A DNA stretch of 64,000 bases from Synaphobranchus kaupii (Eukaryota > Chordata > Actinopteri > Anguilliformes > Synaphobranchidae). Position 1 is the stretch's first letter, and every line of letters starts with the position of its first letter. The position numbers were made by a program, and so were the translations under genes. The stretch is from positions 8,603,492 through 8,667,491 of the forward strand of contig CM056391.1 in the NCBI GenBank assembly GCA_029718625.1, given 5' to 3'. Shown here in pieces: positions 1 through 11,688 of this stretch. The notes beneath the pieces were generated by a model. The model ran no database searches. It was not told the DNA's origin and worked only from the letters and a program-made list of their open reading frames with translations.

Positions 1-641
1 ACCCAAAACAGCTTCGGTTTCCCGTTAGGCCTAATTAAAATTTTCAATGGCAGCGCTGATATTATGAGGGTGTAATTATAGTTTCTGCCTCTACGCAAAA
101 TGGCGCACTTTCACCGCCCGGCCTGAAAAAAAAAACTAGGGGAAACACTGAATATCGTTGTTTTTTTTCTTCGGACGCACGCCTGCGTGGACGAACAAAA
201 TGCAGTGGAAGGCGTCAAGTTTCGTTTTGTCGGAAACGCTTACATTAGAGATGGCCAAGTAGGCTACTTTTTTTACATTTTACCCATCATATGAAAGGCT
301 AAGAAGAGCGCGCGGGGGGCGGGGGTGGAGAGAAAAAAAAAACTTGGAGAATCGCGAACCAGCTTGTGATTTCGAAGTTCGAAATCGAACGCTCATTTCG
401 ATCGATTTTCGATTTCGAATCTGTATCGTGACACCCCTACTAATTATGCATTAGACTGTGACTATGACTGATCATTGCTAGACGGCTGCTATTGAATTTT
501 TTCTCATTTTACTCATTTTCAAAATGGTTATTAAACCTAGTTGTACATTGTTTTTGTTTTTTTCAAAATGGCCTATGCTCTTCTGGAATCTTCCTCTCTT
601 TTGCCTTGCTTAACAATGTAGCAATACAGATACGTACGGTA
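1..641. other. Gene-free stretch, AT-rich
   Basis: No exon-like reading frame is recognised. A short run around 372-440 built from repeated TTCGAA/ATCGAT-like words and ending in GTGACACCCCTAC resembles the end of a fish hAT-type DNA element, but no partner end is visible. The rest is A/T-rich single-copy-looking sequence with poly-A and poly-T runs. Confidence 0.4.
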
Positions 642-780
642 CACAGTAAAATGTCCAGTGTTAATTCAACTCTAACAGGGTACATATGAGCCTAATCTGG
701 CCAGAGCAGGCTCATATGTACACTGCTAAGAGTTGAATCATCAATGTTAGAGTTTAATTAACACTGGACATTTTGCTGTG
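642..780. mobile_element. Palindromic MITE with CACAGTAAAATG-type ends
   Basis: The left end CACAGTAAAATGTCCAGTG and the right end CACTGGACATTTTGCTGTG are near-perfect inverted copies, and the pairing continues inward (GGGTACATATGAGCC against GGCTCATATGTACACTG). The whole 139-bp unit can fold back on itself. There is no coding capacity. Related copies lie at 12775, 14903, 16490, 16881 and 17788, so this is a dispersed non-autonomous DNA element family. Confidence 0.8.
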
Positions 781-2072
781 AATTCACTGTGTAGGTGGCC
801 TGGAAATCTAATGTAAATATGTACAAGCTGTGATGAAAGCAGTTGGTCTGAGAAGCAGACAGGTGAGTGGAGGTGAATCCTAAGTATGTTATCAACCATC
901 ATTACTAGACTCTACAAGCTTGATCTAATGTGTACCCAGTTTAATACATGTGAAAATAAGTAATGAAACAACAAGTTAACTTGGTAAATGCTAAATACAG
1001 TAGCATCTCCAGATGTTCTTGGATAGCTAGATAGTCCACCTGTTTAATAACCAGTACGTTTACACAAATCCGTTAGAGAAATCAATTTACCGTGGTGTGT
1101 GTTGGCAAGTTTTAAATCCCTTGGAAATTAAATCTTTGGAGAATGGCTGTTGAATGAAGTTCAGCATTCAGAGGTGTAAAAGTTCTCTCCAATATTTGGT
1201 TCCAATCACCTGGATTTGTGAATTAGCACAATTCTTCAGCCAGGAGGTAGAACTAATTAGTGAAATCAACTGGCTGAGTTAATGGGTGGAAGAAACACAT
1301 GGCAGGACTTTTACTTTCTGACCCCTGGACTTTCCACCCTTGTCAAAATTGCAATTCCCCCTCCATCTCTAGTTAACCCACACCGTGTGCTGTGGCAGCC
1401 ATTTTGTTACAGGGTTCTAGTGGAAGGCTTCTGAATGATTGAGTTTCAGCTGCAAAGGGACTTACAGGACATGGATATTAATGAAGATGGATTTTACCTG
1501 AGAAACAATTTCCCGAACCACTGAATTCATTATGCCGCATTACCTGCAAAACAGCTTCTTCTTTTTTTTTAAACAACAAAAGCAGGTGTGTTAAACGACA
1601 GAGTGATCATTACTGAAAGTATTGAGAGGTGCAGGGATGCTGGTGTGAAGACAATGGATCAAATGGGTAACAGTTAAAGGCCAAGACTGAATGTAAGTGG
1701 TGTTTTTAATCCCTAGTTTCATTAATAAGAGATATTAAGAGATTAATAAGAGTTACCCGCTCTTATAACTCATACAGCATAACATGGTTATATTTTGTTT
1801 TGGGTATAAATTTACCAAAAACATTTAAGTGGTAAGTGGACTTTTTTGGTAAAGAATGTGAAGAATAACTCATTTTATGAGCAAACACAACGGAGCAACG
1901 TGCCCTGAGCTTGCTGTGTCTCTGGCTCTAGCATCTTGCTTTTTACGAGGGATATTGACTGTCCGTAGCATCCAGAGGTGTGGTTTCCACAGTGACTCAT
2001 TTGCTTCAAACAAAGACATCTATTTCAATGAGGATGCGTGAGTGCAAATCAATGACCATTAAAACCGTGCAC
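781..2072. other. Gene-free stretch
   Basis: No long reading frame, RNA gene or repeat structure is recognised. It is AT-rich and looks single-copy, with several TAATTA-like words. Confidence 0.4.
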
Positions 2073-2850
2073 CTCAATACTAACACTGAACTGTAAGGCA
2101 AGGCTTTAGTCTTTCAATACTACCACTGAACTGTAAGGCAAGGCTTTAGTCTTTCAATACTAACACTGAACTCTAAGGCAAGGCTTTAGTCTTTCAATAC
2201 TAACACTGAACTGTAAGGCAAGGCTTTGTCTTTCAATACTACCACTGAACTGTAAGGCAAGGCTTTGTCTTTCAATACTACCACTGAACTGTAAGGCAAG
2301 GCTTTGTCTTTCAATACTACCACTGAACTCTAAGGCAAGGCTTTGTCTTTCAATACTACCACTGAACTGTAAGGCAAGGCTTTAGTCTTTCAATACTACC
2401 ACTGAACTCTAAGGCAAGGCTTTAGTCTTTCAATACTAACACTGAACTCTAAGGCAAGGCTTTAGTCTTTCAATACTAACACTGAACTCTAAGGCAAGGC
2501 TTTAGTCTTTCAATACTAGGCTTTAGTCTTTCAATACTACCACTGAACTGTAAGGCAAGGCTTTAGTCTTTCAATACTAACACTGAACTCTAAGGCAAGG
2601 CTTTAGTCTTTCAATACTAACACTGAACTCTAAGGCAAGGCTTTAGTCTTTCAATACTAGGCTTTAGTCTTTCAATACTACCACTGAACTGTAAGGCAAG
2701 GCTTTAGTCTTTCAATACTAACACTGAATTCTAAGGCAAGGCTTTAGTCTTTCAATACTAGGCTTTAGTCTTTCAATACTACCACTGAACTGTAAGGCAA
2801 GGCTTTAGTCTTTCAATACTAACACTGAATTCTAAGGCAAGGCTTTAGCC
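2073..2850. repeat. Minisatellite, 18 units of about 40 bp
   Basis: Units carry ACTGAACTGTAAGGCAAGG followed by CTTTAGTCTTTCAATAC. I count 18 full units. Variants are ACCACTG/AACACTG, CTGTAAGG/CTCTAAGG/TTCTAAGG and a 1-bp shorter form (CTTTGTCTT) clustered at about 2221-2360. Three truncated units of about 21 bp (TACTAGGCTTTAGTC) occur at about 2513, 2660 and 2757. No coding role is likely because the unit length breaks any frame. Confidence 0.95.
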
Positions 2851-4324
2851 TTTTATAAGGTGAACAACAACAAAAAGTAAGTAATTTTGAAAAGGGAACC
2901 AAATGAGTGATATTCCTAACTCTTATTCTTAGAGGTTCAGCTTTAATGTACATTAGGGCTGGCTTAGCACATTGGCGCCGAATTGATTATCAGCCTAAAT
3001 CCATCAGTGCATTGACTGCAGACGCATTAAAAGTTTGTAGTTTGTAGACCAAAGCAAAACACCGTGTGATTGACCATGATGAACAATCCAGGCTGACGCA
3101 AAATTCATGTTAGATCAGAAATGGTCAGTCCAGCCATATATATATATACATTTTTTTTTTTTTTATTGATTGTTTTTTCTCATTTCTTGGGTGCCTAATC
3201 AAAAAAAAAAGGTGGGCCAAGTTGGACTGAATGGCCTGTTCTCGTCATCACTTTTCTAATATCACAGATGCAAATCCTGGTGCAACGCGCTTCTCTCCTC
3301 AACATTAGCCCGGCGCTGCCACACGGAGAGCGTGTTTAACGCCGCCACACGGAGAGCGTGTTTAACCACAGAGCGCAATTTTCATTTCTCAGTGTCAAAG
3401 CTGTTTGGGGAAAATGAACCCCCCCCCCAAAGATGTCCCAATCAATTAGGCCCGTGTGATCATGTCCGTACTGCGCCGGTTTTTTAATTCTCCATTGTTT
3501 ACCTCTCTTTTGAACGGCGAAATGAAATTAATGGTTTCTGACATTTTTCAAATTTAAATGTTTCGTACAGAGAGGCGACCCGTGGATTCTCACCCCGGGG
3601 GGGATAAGCTGCTGAGACTGAACCGTTGCATTCGGCTCTGACACGTCACAGTTCACTCAAAGTCGATATTACATTCCACGCCAAATCCCAGTATGAGAGA
3701 ACAGCACACGTATATGGCGAGCCTGGCCAGGTACCGGGTTGAAGTGACACTACATTACAGTTCAAACTAATGGTGATAAAAGCAAATACTTTTTATCTCC
3801 TCTCTCCGGCTACCCAACATTGTCTCAATTATTATTATTATTTTTAATAATTTAGATTTAATTTTTTACTTTTAAAAAAAAATGAAAATTAATAAATATC
3901 ACATCTCTCTGCTTTGACGTGATATGATATGAGTTCAAAGTGGTAAGACGTTGAGTAAAATTTGAGAGCTCAAACTAGGTTTCAGCTTTGGAGGTCCTCT
4001 GTTTGTTTATCTTGCAAGCTCAATGCTGCAGATGATGTCTGGGCACATCAATGTCAGGTGTAAAGTGTACAACAGTGTACATTATACATTCAACTCACTC
4101 TGTCTCATGCATACACACACACAATTTTTCTTTTTAATTTCTCCTTGGCAGTAACAGTTTGGTAAGTTCTGCAATCACTAAAGCTTACTTTCCAGGCTGG
4201 GTTTCTGGAGAAGAGATTGCACGCTGCATTTGTTCAGCTGAAAATCACCGTTAAGGACAAGTGTTGATTGAACGCAGGCCCGTGTATTGCGTGTTTGTCA
4301 TACTAAATGGGTACATGCCTCATA
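2851..4324. other. Gene-free stretch with small repeat relics
   Basis: Two direct copies of a CCACACGGAGAGCGTGTTTAAC word lie at about 3318-3365. The segment 3200-3250 (ending TGAATGGCCTGTTCTCGTC) resembles the conserved end of a fish retroposon, weakly. A TATATATA run and poly-T lie at about 3137-3165. No exon is recognised. Confidence 0.4.
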
Positions 4325-4545
4325 GAGTACTGGGCAGCAGTGTAGTATTATGGGTAGAAAACGGGGCTTGTAACGCAAAGATTACAGGTCTGATTCCCAA
4401 GAGGAGCACTTCTGTTCTACCCTTGAGCGTGGTACTTAACCTGGATTGCTTCGGCAAAATTTCCAGCCTCTATAAATTGATTGTTTGTAAATTGGTCTGG
4501 ATAAGAGTGTCTGATAAAGGCCAAAATTTTTATGTTTTTCCCACA
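4325..4545 (+). mobile_element. tRNA-derived SINE, plus orientation
   Basis: The 5' part reads GCAGTGTAGTATTATGGGTA (box A-like) and then a box B-like GGTCTGATTCCC. It is followed by the body CCCTTGAGCGTGGTACTTAACCTG and a tail GTCTGGATAAGAGTGTCTGATAA. The same modules, in reverse, make up the better preserved copy at 48610-48848. The order head-body-tail and the pol III-type boxes identify a tRNA-derived retroposon and not a functional tRNA gene. It is diverged. Confidence 0.8.
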
Positions 4546-6034
4546 GGGGTAGTCTGTTTACCACACTTGTTTTCTTTTTATTTTTTGGGGGGGTGGGGGG
4601 TTATGAAATCTTTCTTATTTTCCTGTAAATAGTTTTTATGAAAGTGTCTCTGTTAAAAAAAAAAAAAAAAAGCACTGTAGCAATAAGATTGAAATGTAAT
4701 GAAATTGAAAAGCTTCGCCATTTTACTGAGGTAGTGTTTCTCAGCCAATGTGGCTTTCAGATTAAATTAACCTGCATAAATAAACCGCAAAAGAAATTAA
4801 TCGCTGCATTTTGAGCTCAAGTTTATATTATGTTATAAAGGAATTCAAATCTCAGTGATCTTGGATCAGATCAATGATATTGCACATCCATTGCAGTGAT
4901 TGTGAACCACTTCTAGTTTTCTTGAAATTAGGAAGGTTTTTTTTTTCCCTGTCAGAAAATGTCTCTTTGGAGAGTAGTGAACAATGTTGGATTAATTATT
5001 ATGAGAGATGAAATCCAAATGAACAGAATTTATGCGGTACAGGGGAAAGTACCAGGGCTGACATGGGTAATTCACTCATTGTAATTCAGTCTTTACACAA
5101 GACACTTATGAGTTGAAAATGAATCCGACCTTCCTCTCACTCAGTGAGATTGACATCCTGTGTGTGGGAGAGAAAAAAGTAATTTTATTTCACCTGGATG
5201 TCCACCGTTATGAATGATCCATTCCATCTGAATGATCGATTTTTATGTTTTTTTTTGCACGGATACGCGGGCATCTCGAGACGCAGAGTATAATTGCAAG
5301 GTTTGGTATTGCTTTCCTTCTACATTTCATCATTGTAAATGTACAAGAAATGAGCTGCTTTGGCCTACCTGCCGACCTTGTTCTCTTATTGAGAGAGACA
5401 GGCAAATTGTGGAGAAACTACAGAGGTCAACTGGCTGTGAAAACTGTCACTCTTCTGACAGGAAGAACAGACATGAGATTGAAGGTATTTAGGTGAACCA
5501 AAATGCTCTCGCGCAGCCTCCGTTTCAGATCCAGGTTTGTGTCTTGTGTGACCACTGGCTTTCAAACTGTAGCTACTACTCTGAAGTAGGCAGGATTTTC
5601 CTTCGAGCTCAAGAATGTTCACAGCATCTTGTCAAAAGGTAAAAGAGGATTTCTGAGCTGAATTTCGGTTCACAGTTCTTGGATTTTATTTATTAGCTTA
5701 ATTCTCTCCAGCCCAGGTGACAGAATTTGAAGCCCATGTGTCTTTGCCATGAACATCTCTTATTAAAAGTTATTTCTGCAGCCCGCTATCAGTGAAAGAT
5801 GGAAAACCTGTGTTGGGTCTTCACAAAAAAAGTGCTGTCAGTAAGTAGTCCATGTATGTAAGTTAATGGAGGCAAATACGTCTTTTACACAAAATTCAAA
5901 TGGCCAGTTGCAACTTGCCCTCCATTATCTTCAATAAAGACAGCAGTGCAGAATCCCATAAGCTGTACGTACAGGACTCCGCTGCACCGGCAGCGTATAT
6001 GTGCATGTTATCTACTCATTGATTAACTTTATGT
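4546..6034. other. Gene-free stretch
   Basis: Short open frames on both strands at 5208-5620 overlap each other and show no recognisable protein. No RNA gene or structured repeat is seen beyond A/T homopolymers. Confidence 0.4.
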
Positions 6035-6162
6035 TTATTTGTACAGTTTTAATATTGTGTCTTCTATTTTTTGTACATCTGTGGCAGGGCTCCTCTTAAA
6101 AAGAGACCTTGGTTTCAGTAGGACCTACCTGCATAAATAAAGGTTTAAAAAAAAAAAAAATG
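6035..6162 (+). mobile_element. 3' end of a LINE-like retroposon
   Basis: The stretch GGGCTCCTCTTAAAAAGAG, ACCTTGG and the terminal AATAAAGGTT followed by a poly-A tract match the layout of 3' ends of fish non-LTR retrotransposons (a short GAGA-flanked hairpin, then AATAAA and an A tail). No ORF2 sequence is present upstream, so only a 5'-truncated end is proposed. Confidence 0.5.
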
Positions 6163-7102
6163 TGTTGGAAGGGAGAATCAGGGCCATATAACTGTCTGGC
6201 GAGCTGAGGTCATTGTGCTGTTCCCCTGACCCTTCATGTGGACGCTCTGGTTCGCTGTTCTGTGCCGTGTTGGGGTACTGTCAGTCCAGGATCACTCTCA
6301 TGGTCAAGTGCACCCCCTTTTCTACTAGTCTTGCATAGCATGGACATGCTTGCGTAGCGTAGCACCCTGCGGCTTTTCCATATTACACTCAGGCCCCTAC
6401 ATGTGAAATGCTTAACATCATAATTATGTGCTTTCTAACCCATCTCCGTTTAATTTATCTCCCCTGAGGCTTCTGCCCATTTCCCTGCCCTGAGTGCAGA
6501 ATATAAAGAAAATTTATTCATTTACATTTCGACCTAAGGGACCTTCGTCAGAACTAACATAACAAAGAGGAAACGCCAGCAACGGTTATAGGATTCAAAC
6601 AGGTATATCCGGTGGTGAAAATTAGGCCATCAAAAGGCGTCAGCCAATAGGTGTTATCACAAATCAATTTGTCACGAGTGCATAATCCTATAGCCACGAG
6701 TTCCTATCACCTTGTTTAATATCTCAGTATACCCAATCACTGTGATTATTTGCTCGAATAGAGAATCTATTACCTCCCTATTACTATTTAGCCGAACTTT
6801 CCCAATTTTTCTATTGACTGTCTTTCTGTAAAAAGCGCTAAATGGATAATATTCAACTGAACTGAATAGACTGCTTTCTGTGAGGTAGTGAAGAGCAGGC
6901 ACCCTTGCTGAGGGTGAGGGCGTTTTCTTGGGCTTGTGATTACAGAAAGTTGAATGGCCAAAATGAAATCTGTGTGCTTTCTGTGTGAAACCACACTGTG
7001 TGTACGGAGTCCTTTTTCCATTTCATCTTTCTTTAAGCGGAGAAGTCCTTTTACAGCGATGATCCTGGGGGAATAAAAGTGTTTGCACAATCCCTTGCAC
7101 TT
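6163..7102. other. Gene-free stretch
   Basis: Frames of 76 and 100 codons on the minus strand (6672-7090) have no recognisable domains and overlap each other. The sequence CATTTACATTTCGACCTAAG with GGACCTTCGTCAGAAC near 6520 resembles a dispersed repeat but was not classified. Confidence 0.35.
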
Positions 7103-7450
7103 TCAGCCAATCAGATGTAGCGGGTGAATAGGTTGCCCAGGACGCCAGGGTTAACACCCCCTACTCTTTTCGCTACGTGCCGTGTGATCCTTTGTGACCA
7201 CGGTGAGCCGGGGACCCCGGATTAAAGTCTCACCCAAAGGACTGCACCTCATAGAGCACAGTGTCCCCATCGCTCTGCTGGGGGATTGTATTTCTATTTG
7301 GGTTTACCCCACTGGTCCACCAACACTTCTTCCGGCAGGAAGTAGCAGTTGATTGCACAGCAGATCTCCCATTTGACTGCTATCTAACCCACACCTGAGT
7401 CTTAGCTTCAGCAGTTTAACATGAGAAGGGTACAGGGTGGTATGGCTGCT
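7103..7450 (-). mobile_element. 5S-rRNA-derived SINE (head and body)
   Basis: Read on the minus strand the element starts with a 5S-like head (GCCATACCACCCTG, then GAAGCTAAG), continues with a box C-like segment (GGTTAG followed by AATGGGAGA at about 7365-7390), and then a body at 7103-7360 (GGGGACACTGTGCT, GAGACTTTAATCCGGGG, AGAGTAGGGGG). These match, as I recall them, the order of 5S rRNA nucleotides followed by the body of a common fish 5S-derived SINE. The element appears to stop after CTGATTGGCT near 7103, so its 3' tail is lost. The head adjoins and is continuous with the tandem array to the right. Confidence 0.75.
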
Positions 7451-9995
7451 TAGCTTCAGCAGTTCAACATGAGATGGGTACAGGGTGGTATGGCTGCTTA
7501 GCTTCAGCAGTTTAACATGAGAAGGGTACAGGGTGGTATAGCTGCTTAGCTTCAGCAGTTTAACATGAGAAGGGTACAGGGTGGTATAGCTGCTTAGCTT
7601 CAGCAGTTTAACATGAGAAGGGTACAGGGTGATATGGCTGCTTAGCTTCAGCAGTTAGCCATGAGAAGGGTACAGGGTGATATGGCTGCTTAGCTTCAGC
7701 AGTTTAACATGAGAAGGGTACAGGGTGGTATGGCTGCTTAGCTTCAGCAGTTTAACATGAGAAGGGTACAGGGCGGTATGGATGCTTAGCTTCGGCAGTT
7801 AGCCATGAGAAGGGTACAGGGTGTTATGGCTGCTTAGCTTCAGCAGTTTAACATGAGAAGGGTACAGGGTGATATGGCTGCTTAGCTTCAGCAGTTCAAC
7901 ATGAGAAGGGTACAGGGTGGTATGGCTGCTTAGCTTCAGCAGTTTAACATGAGAAGGGTACAGGGTGATATGGCTGCTTAGCTTCAGCAGTTTAACATGA
8001 GAAGGGTACAGGGCAGTATGGATGCTTAGCTTCAGCAGTTAGCCATGAGAAGGGTACAGGGTGGTATGGCTGCTTAGCTTCAGCAGTGAGCCATGAGAAG
8101 GGTACAAGGTGGGGTGATTGCTTAGCTTCAGCAGGTAGCCATGAGAAGGGTACAGGGTGGTATAGCTGCTTAGCTTCAGCAGTGAGCCATGAGAAGGGTA
8201 CAGGGTGGTATGGCTGCTTAGCTTCAGCAGTGAGCCATGACAAGGGTACAGGGTGGTATGGCTGCTTAGCTTCAGCAGTGAGCCATGAGAAGGGTACAGG
8301 GTGGTATGGCTGCTTAGCTTCAGCAGTGAGCCATGAGAAGGGTACAGGGTGGTATAGCTGCTTAGCTTCAGCAGTGAGCCATGAGAAGGGTACAGGGTGG
8401 TATGGATGCTTAGCTTCAGCAGTTTAACATGAGAAGGGTACAAGGTGGGGTGATTGCTTAGCTTCAGCAGGTAGCCATGAGAAGGGTACAGGGTGGTATA
8501 GCTGCTTAGCTTCAGCAGTGAGCCATGAGAAGGGTACAAGGTGGGGTGATTGCTTAGCTTCAGCAGGTAGCCATGAGAAGGGTACAGGGTGGTATAGCTG
8601 CTTAGCTTCAGCAGTGAGCCATGAGAAGGGTACAGGGTGGTATGGCTGCTTAGCTTCAGCAGTGAGCCATGACAAGGGTACAGGGTGGTATGGCTGCTTA
8701 GCTTCAGCAGTGAGCCATGAGAAGGGTACAGGGTGGTATGGCTGCTTAGCTTCAGCAGTGAGCCATGAGAAGGGTACAGGGTGGTATAGCTGCTTAGCTT
8801 CAGCAGTGAGCCATGAGAAGGGTACAGGGTGGTATGGCTGCTTAGCTTCAGCAGTGAGCCATGAGAAGGGTACAGGGTGGTATAGCTGCTTAGTTTCAGC
8901 AGTGAGCCATGAGAAGGGTACAGGGTGGTATGGCTGCTTAGCTTCAGCAGTGAGCCATGAGAAGGGTACAGGGTGGTATAGCTGCTTAGCTTCAGCAGTG
9001 AGCCATGACAAGGGTACAGGGTGGTATGGCTGCTTAGCTTCAGCAGTGAGCCATGAGAAGGGTACAGGGTGGTATGGCTGCTTAGCTTCAGCAGTGAGCC
9101 ATGAGAAGGGTACAGGGTGGTATGGCTGCTTAGCTTCAGCAGTTAGCCATGAGAAGGGTACAGGGTGGTATGGATGCTTAGCTTCAGCAGTTTAACATGA
9201 GAAGGGTACAGGGTGGTATGGATGCTTAGCTTCAGCAGTGAGCCATGAGAAGGGTACAGGGTGGTATGGCTGCTTAGCTTCAGCAGTGAGCCATGAGAAG
9301 GGTACAGGGTGGTATAGCTGCTTAGCTTCAGCAGTGAGCCATGAGAAGGGTACAGGGTGGTATAGCTGCTTAGCTTCAGCAGTGAGCCATGAGAAGGGTA
9401 CAGGGTGGTATGGCTGCTTAGCTTCAGCAGTGAGCCATGAGAAGGGTACAGGGTGGTATGGCTGCTTAGCTTCAGCAGTGAGCCATGAGAAGGGTACAGG
9501 GTGGTATAGCTGCTTAGCTTCAGCAGTGAGCCATGAGAAGGGTACAGGGTGGTATAGCTGCTTAGCTTCAGCAGTGAGCCATGAGAAGGGTACAGGGTGG
9601 TATGGCTGCTTAGCTTCAGCAGTGAGCCATGAGAAGGGTACAGGGTGGTATGGCTGCTTAGCTTCAGCAGTGAGCCATGAGAAGGGTACAGGGTGGTATG
9701 GATGCTTAGCTTCAGCAGTGAGCCATGAGAAGGGTACAGGGTGGTATAGCTGCTTAGCTTCAGCAGTGAGCCATGAGAAGGGTACAGGGTGGTATGGCTG
9801 CTTAGCTTCAGCAGTGAGCCATGAGAAGGGTACAGGGTTGTATAGCTGCTTAGCTTCAGCAGTGAGCCATGAGAAGGGTACAGGGTGGTATGGATGCTTA
9901 GCTTCAGCAGTGAGCCATGAGAAGGGTACAGGGTGGTATGGATGCTTAGCTTCAGCAGTGAGCCATGAGAAGGGTACAAGGTGGGGTGATTGCTG
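7401..9995 (-). repeat. 48-bp minisatellite built from a 5S rRNA-like module, about 54 units
   Basis: The unit is 48 bp: on the minus strand GCCATACCACCCTG, a variable middle, then CTGAAGCTAAGCA. The two ends match the 5' domain and the start of box A of 5S rRNA. The array spans 2595 bp, about 54 copies. The proximal units (7401-8040) mostly carry AACATGAGAAGGG and the distal ones AGCCATGAGAAGGG, so variants are regionally homogenised. A multi-unit block starting at 8086 recurs exactly 432 bp later (9 units) at 8518. Because 48 is a multiple of 3, several frames stay open on both strands for hundreds of codons; this is a by-product of the period and no protein is proposed. Confidence 0.9.
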
Positions 9996-11535
9996 GCACA
10001 TTACACATGAGATTGTAAGAGCCTTGCTCAACATTTCAGCTATATTGGCTGTGCTCATGTACAGTATATATACACAGCCCGTATCGGGCGTCTTGGTGGC
10101 TGATCGCGACCAGCAACGTCGGCAGTTCAACATGCAAATCCCGTTACATGTCCCTCCAGTGTTATTGCCCTCAATAGGATTCAGATACCCAGCTTGGAGA
10201 GAAAGCAACTAGCGTGTTAAGCTATTTAGACAAATCACTTTTTTTATGTTCCTTAACATGAGTTTTATTGTTAATTTTACTAACTACCGCTTTAGGGGTT
10301 ATCTACAAAGTATTTGTATGTTCATAACATTTGCCAGCTATAAAATAATAACAGTAATAATGTGAAGAGATGTTCATCAGCATTTTTTAAATTATTATTT
10401 GAACAGTCATAAACACTGATGTTCTGTTAAATAGTCACAAATAAGTGAACTTAATAGTGCCACAAGAATATTTTAAATTACATTCCGGCCAAATTAGCAA
10501 TGAACCCCGCATATTCCAAAAAGGAAGTCTTGACTAATCACCAAAGTGCCGCCCGCTAAAATATAGTGACATTATACAATAGTCAAGAGACTTTTTTTTT
10601 AAAAATTCTTTTTACATTTTTTGCAAATGCTGCTATGCAGTAAGTTGACCACAAGGACACGTCCTTTTACTCTTGCACAAAACTTGCATGTAGACATTTG
10701 ATTGGCCCATCTTTGTTTCACAGGATGTCAGGACCAATCAAATGTGCACTGAAATATACCCCTAATGTTCTTCTCAGCTATGCTTTCTAGTCTTGAAACT
10801 CAATAAAGACTGTTGCCGATACACCCATGGTTGCATCCTGAAACATATTTTACATTACAAAACTAGCAGACCATTGATGTTTGCATTTGCATGCAGAATG
10901 TGTTATTTTATTGTGTAGCACGTTTTTCGTAATTTATTTAGCTTCCTACAGCCAATCTGAAAAAAGTGCATAAAGTAATGAGAAAAATGTTTACGCAGCG
11001 GAAATAACAGGCGGTAAAGTGGAACTGCCACAAATGCTGTTGTAACACCTTTCCAGGATGCTTGAACAAACCCAGAAACAGCAGGAGAGCTGACGATATT
11101 ACTCTGATTATATTTAATTGCTTATTTATACATTACATTCTGTAAATTCAAGACCGTGCTTTCATAGAGGGTCTGAGATATCTAGGAGATAATATTGTTA
11201 TTACAATATTGTTTCACTACTACAAAGATGACAATCATATTCTATATGAAATGTACTGTATGTACACATGCGCATGATCCATTGAGCACACTTGTTGAAA
11301 GATAATTTTCTCCTTTCAGCTTTGAGATGCGAGTGCCACTCGAACAGCCTTTGTGCAATGCAGAAAGGACGGAGTGGGACAATTATCTGTTTTAGACATT
11401 TGTCTTTGATTGGATGATGTAGGAAGGAAAGAGGAAGGCCCCTGGGAAATGTAGTGTAGTGCATTTCCATGTGTCCACTAGCCATGGATTCTCTTCAGTC
11501 ACAGTGGCCAACAGTCCTGAAAACCTGACTACTTT
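9996..11535. other. Gene-free stretch
   Basis: The first 200 bp after the array are higher in GC (ATCGCGACCAGCAACGTCGG near 10105); the remainder is AT-rich. No exon, RNA gene or repeat is recognised. A CTTTTTTTTTAAAAA run lies near 10590. Confidence 0.35.
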
Positions 11536-11688
11536 ACACTCTCAGAAGAAAGTGAATCTGTGAATCCATAGAGGAACCCTATCTAGTGCAAGGGTTCTTT
11601 GTTGGGCAAATTGGTTAGATCTCGTAGTGTTCACACTTGTCATACCTACTATAGAGGATTCCATAATTAATTTTTTTCTGAGAGTGTA
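11536..11688. mobile_element. MITE with TACACTCTCAGAA ends
   Basis: The left end TACACTCTCAGAAGAAA and the right end TTTTTTTCTGAGAGTGTA are inverted copies bounding 153 bp without coding potential. The terminal motif is one I associate with an abundant fish MITE group. Confidence 0.75.

Noticed and set aside
7401..9995. CRISPR-like regular repeats
   Set aside because: There are no unique spacers: the whole 48-bp period is repeated. The genome is a vertebrate.
9192..10212. Long open frames on both strands (324 and 338 codons) through the 48-bp array, and similar ones at 8039-9979
   Set aside because: They arise because 48 is a multiple of 3 and the unit has no stop in those frames. They are mutually antisense, purely repetitive, and the unit is explained as 5S-derived.
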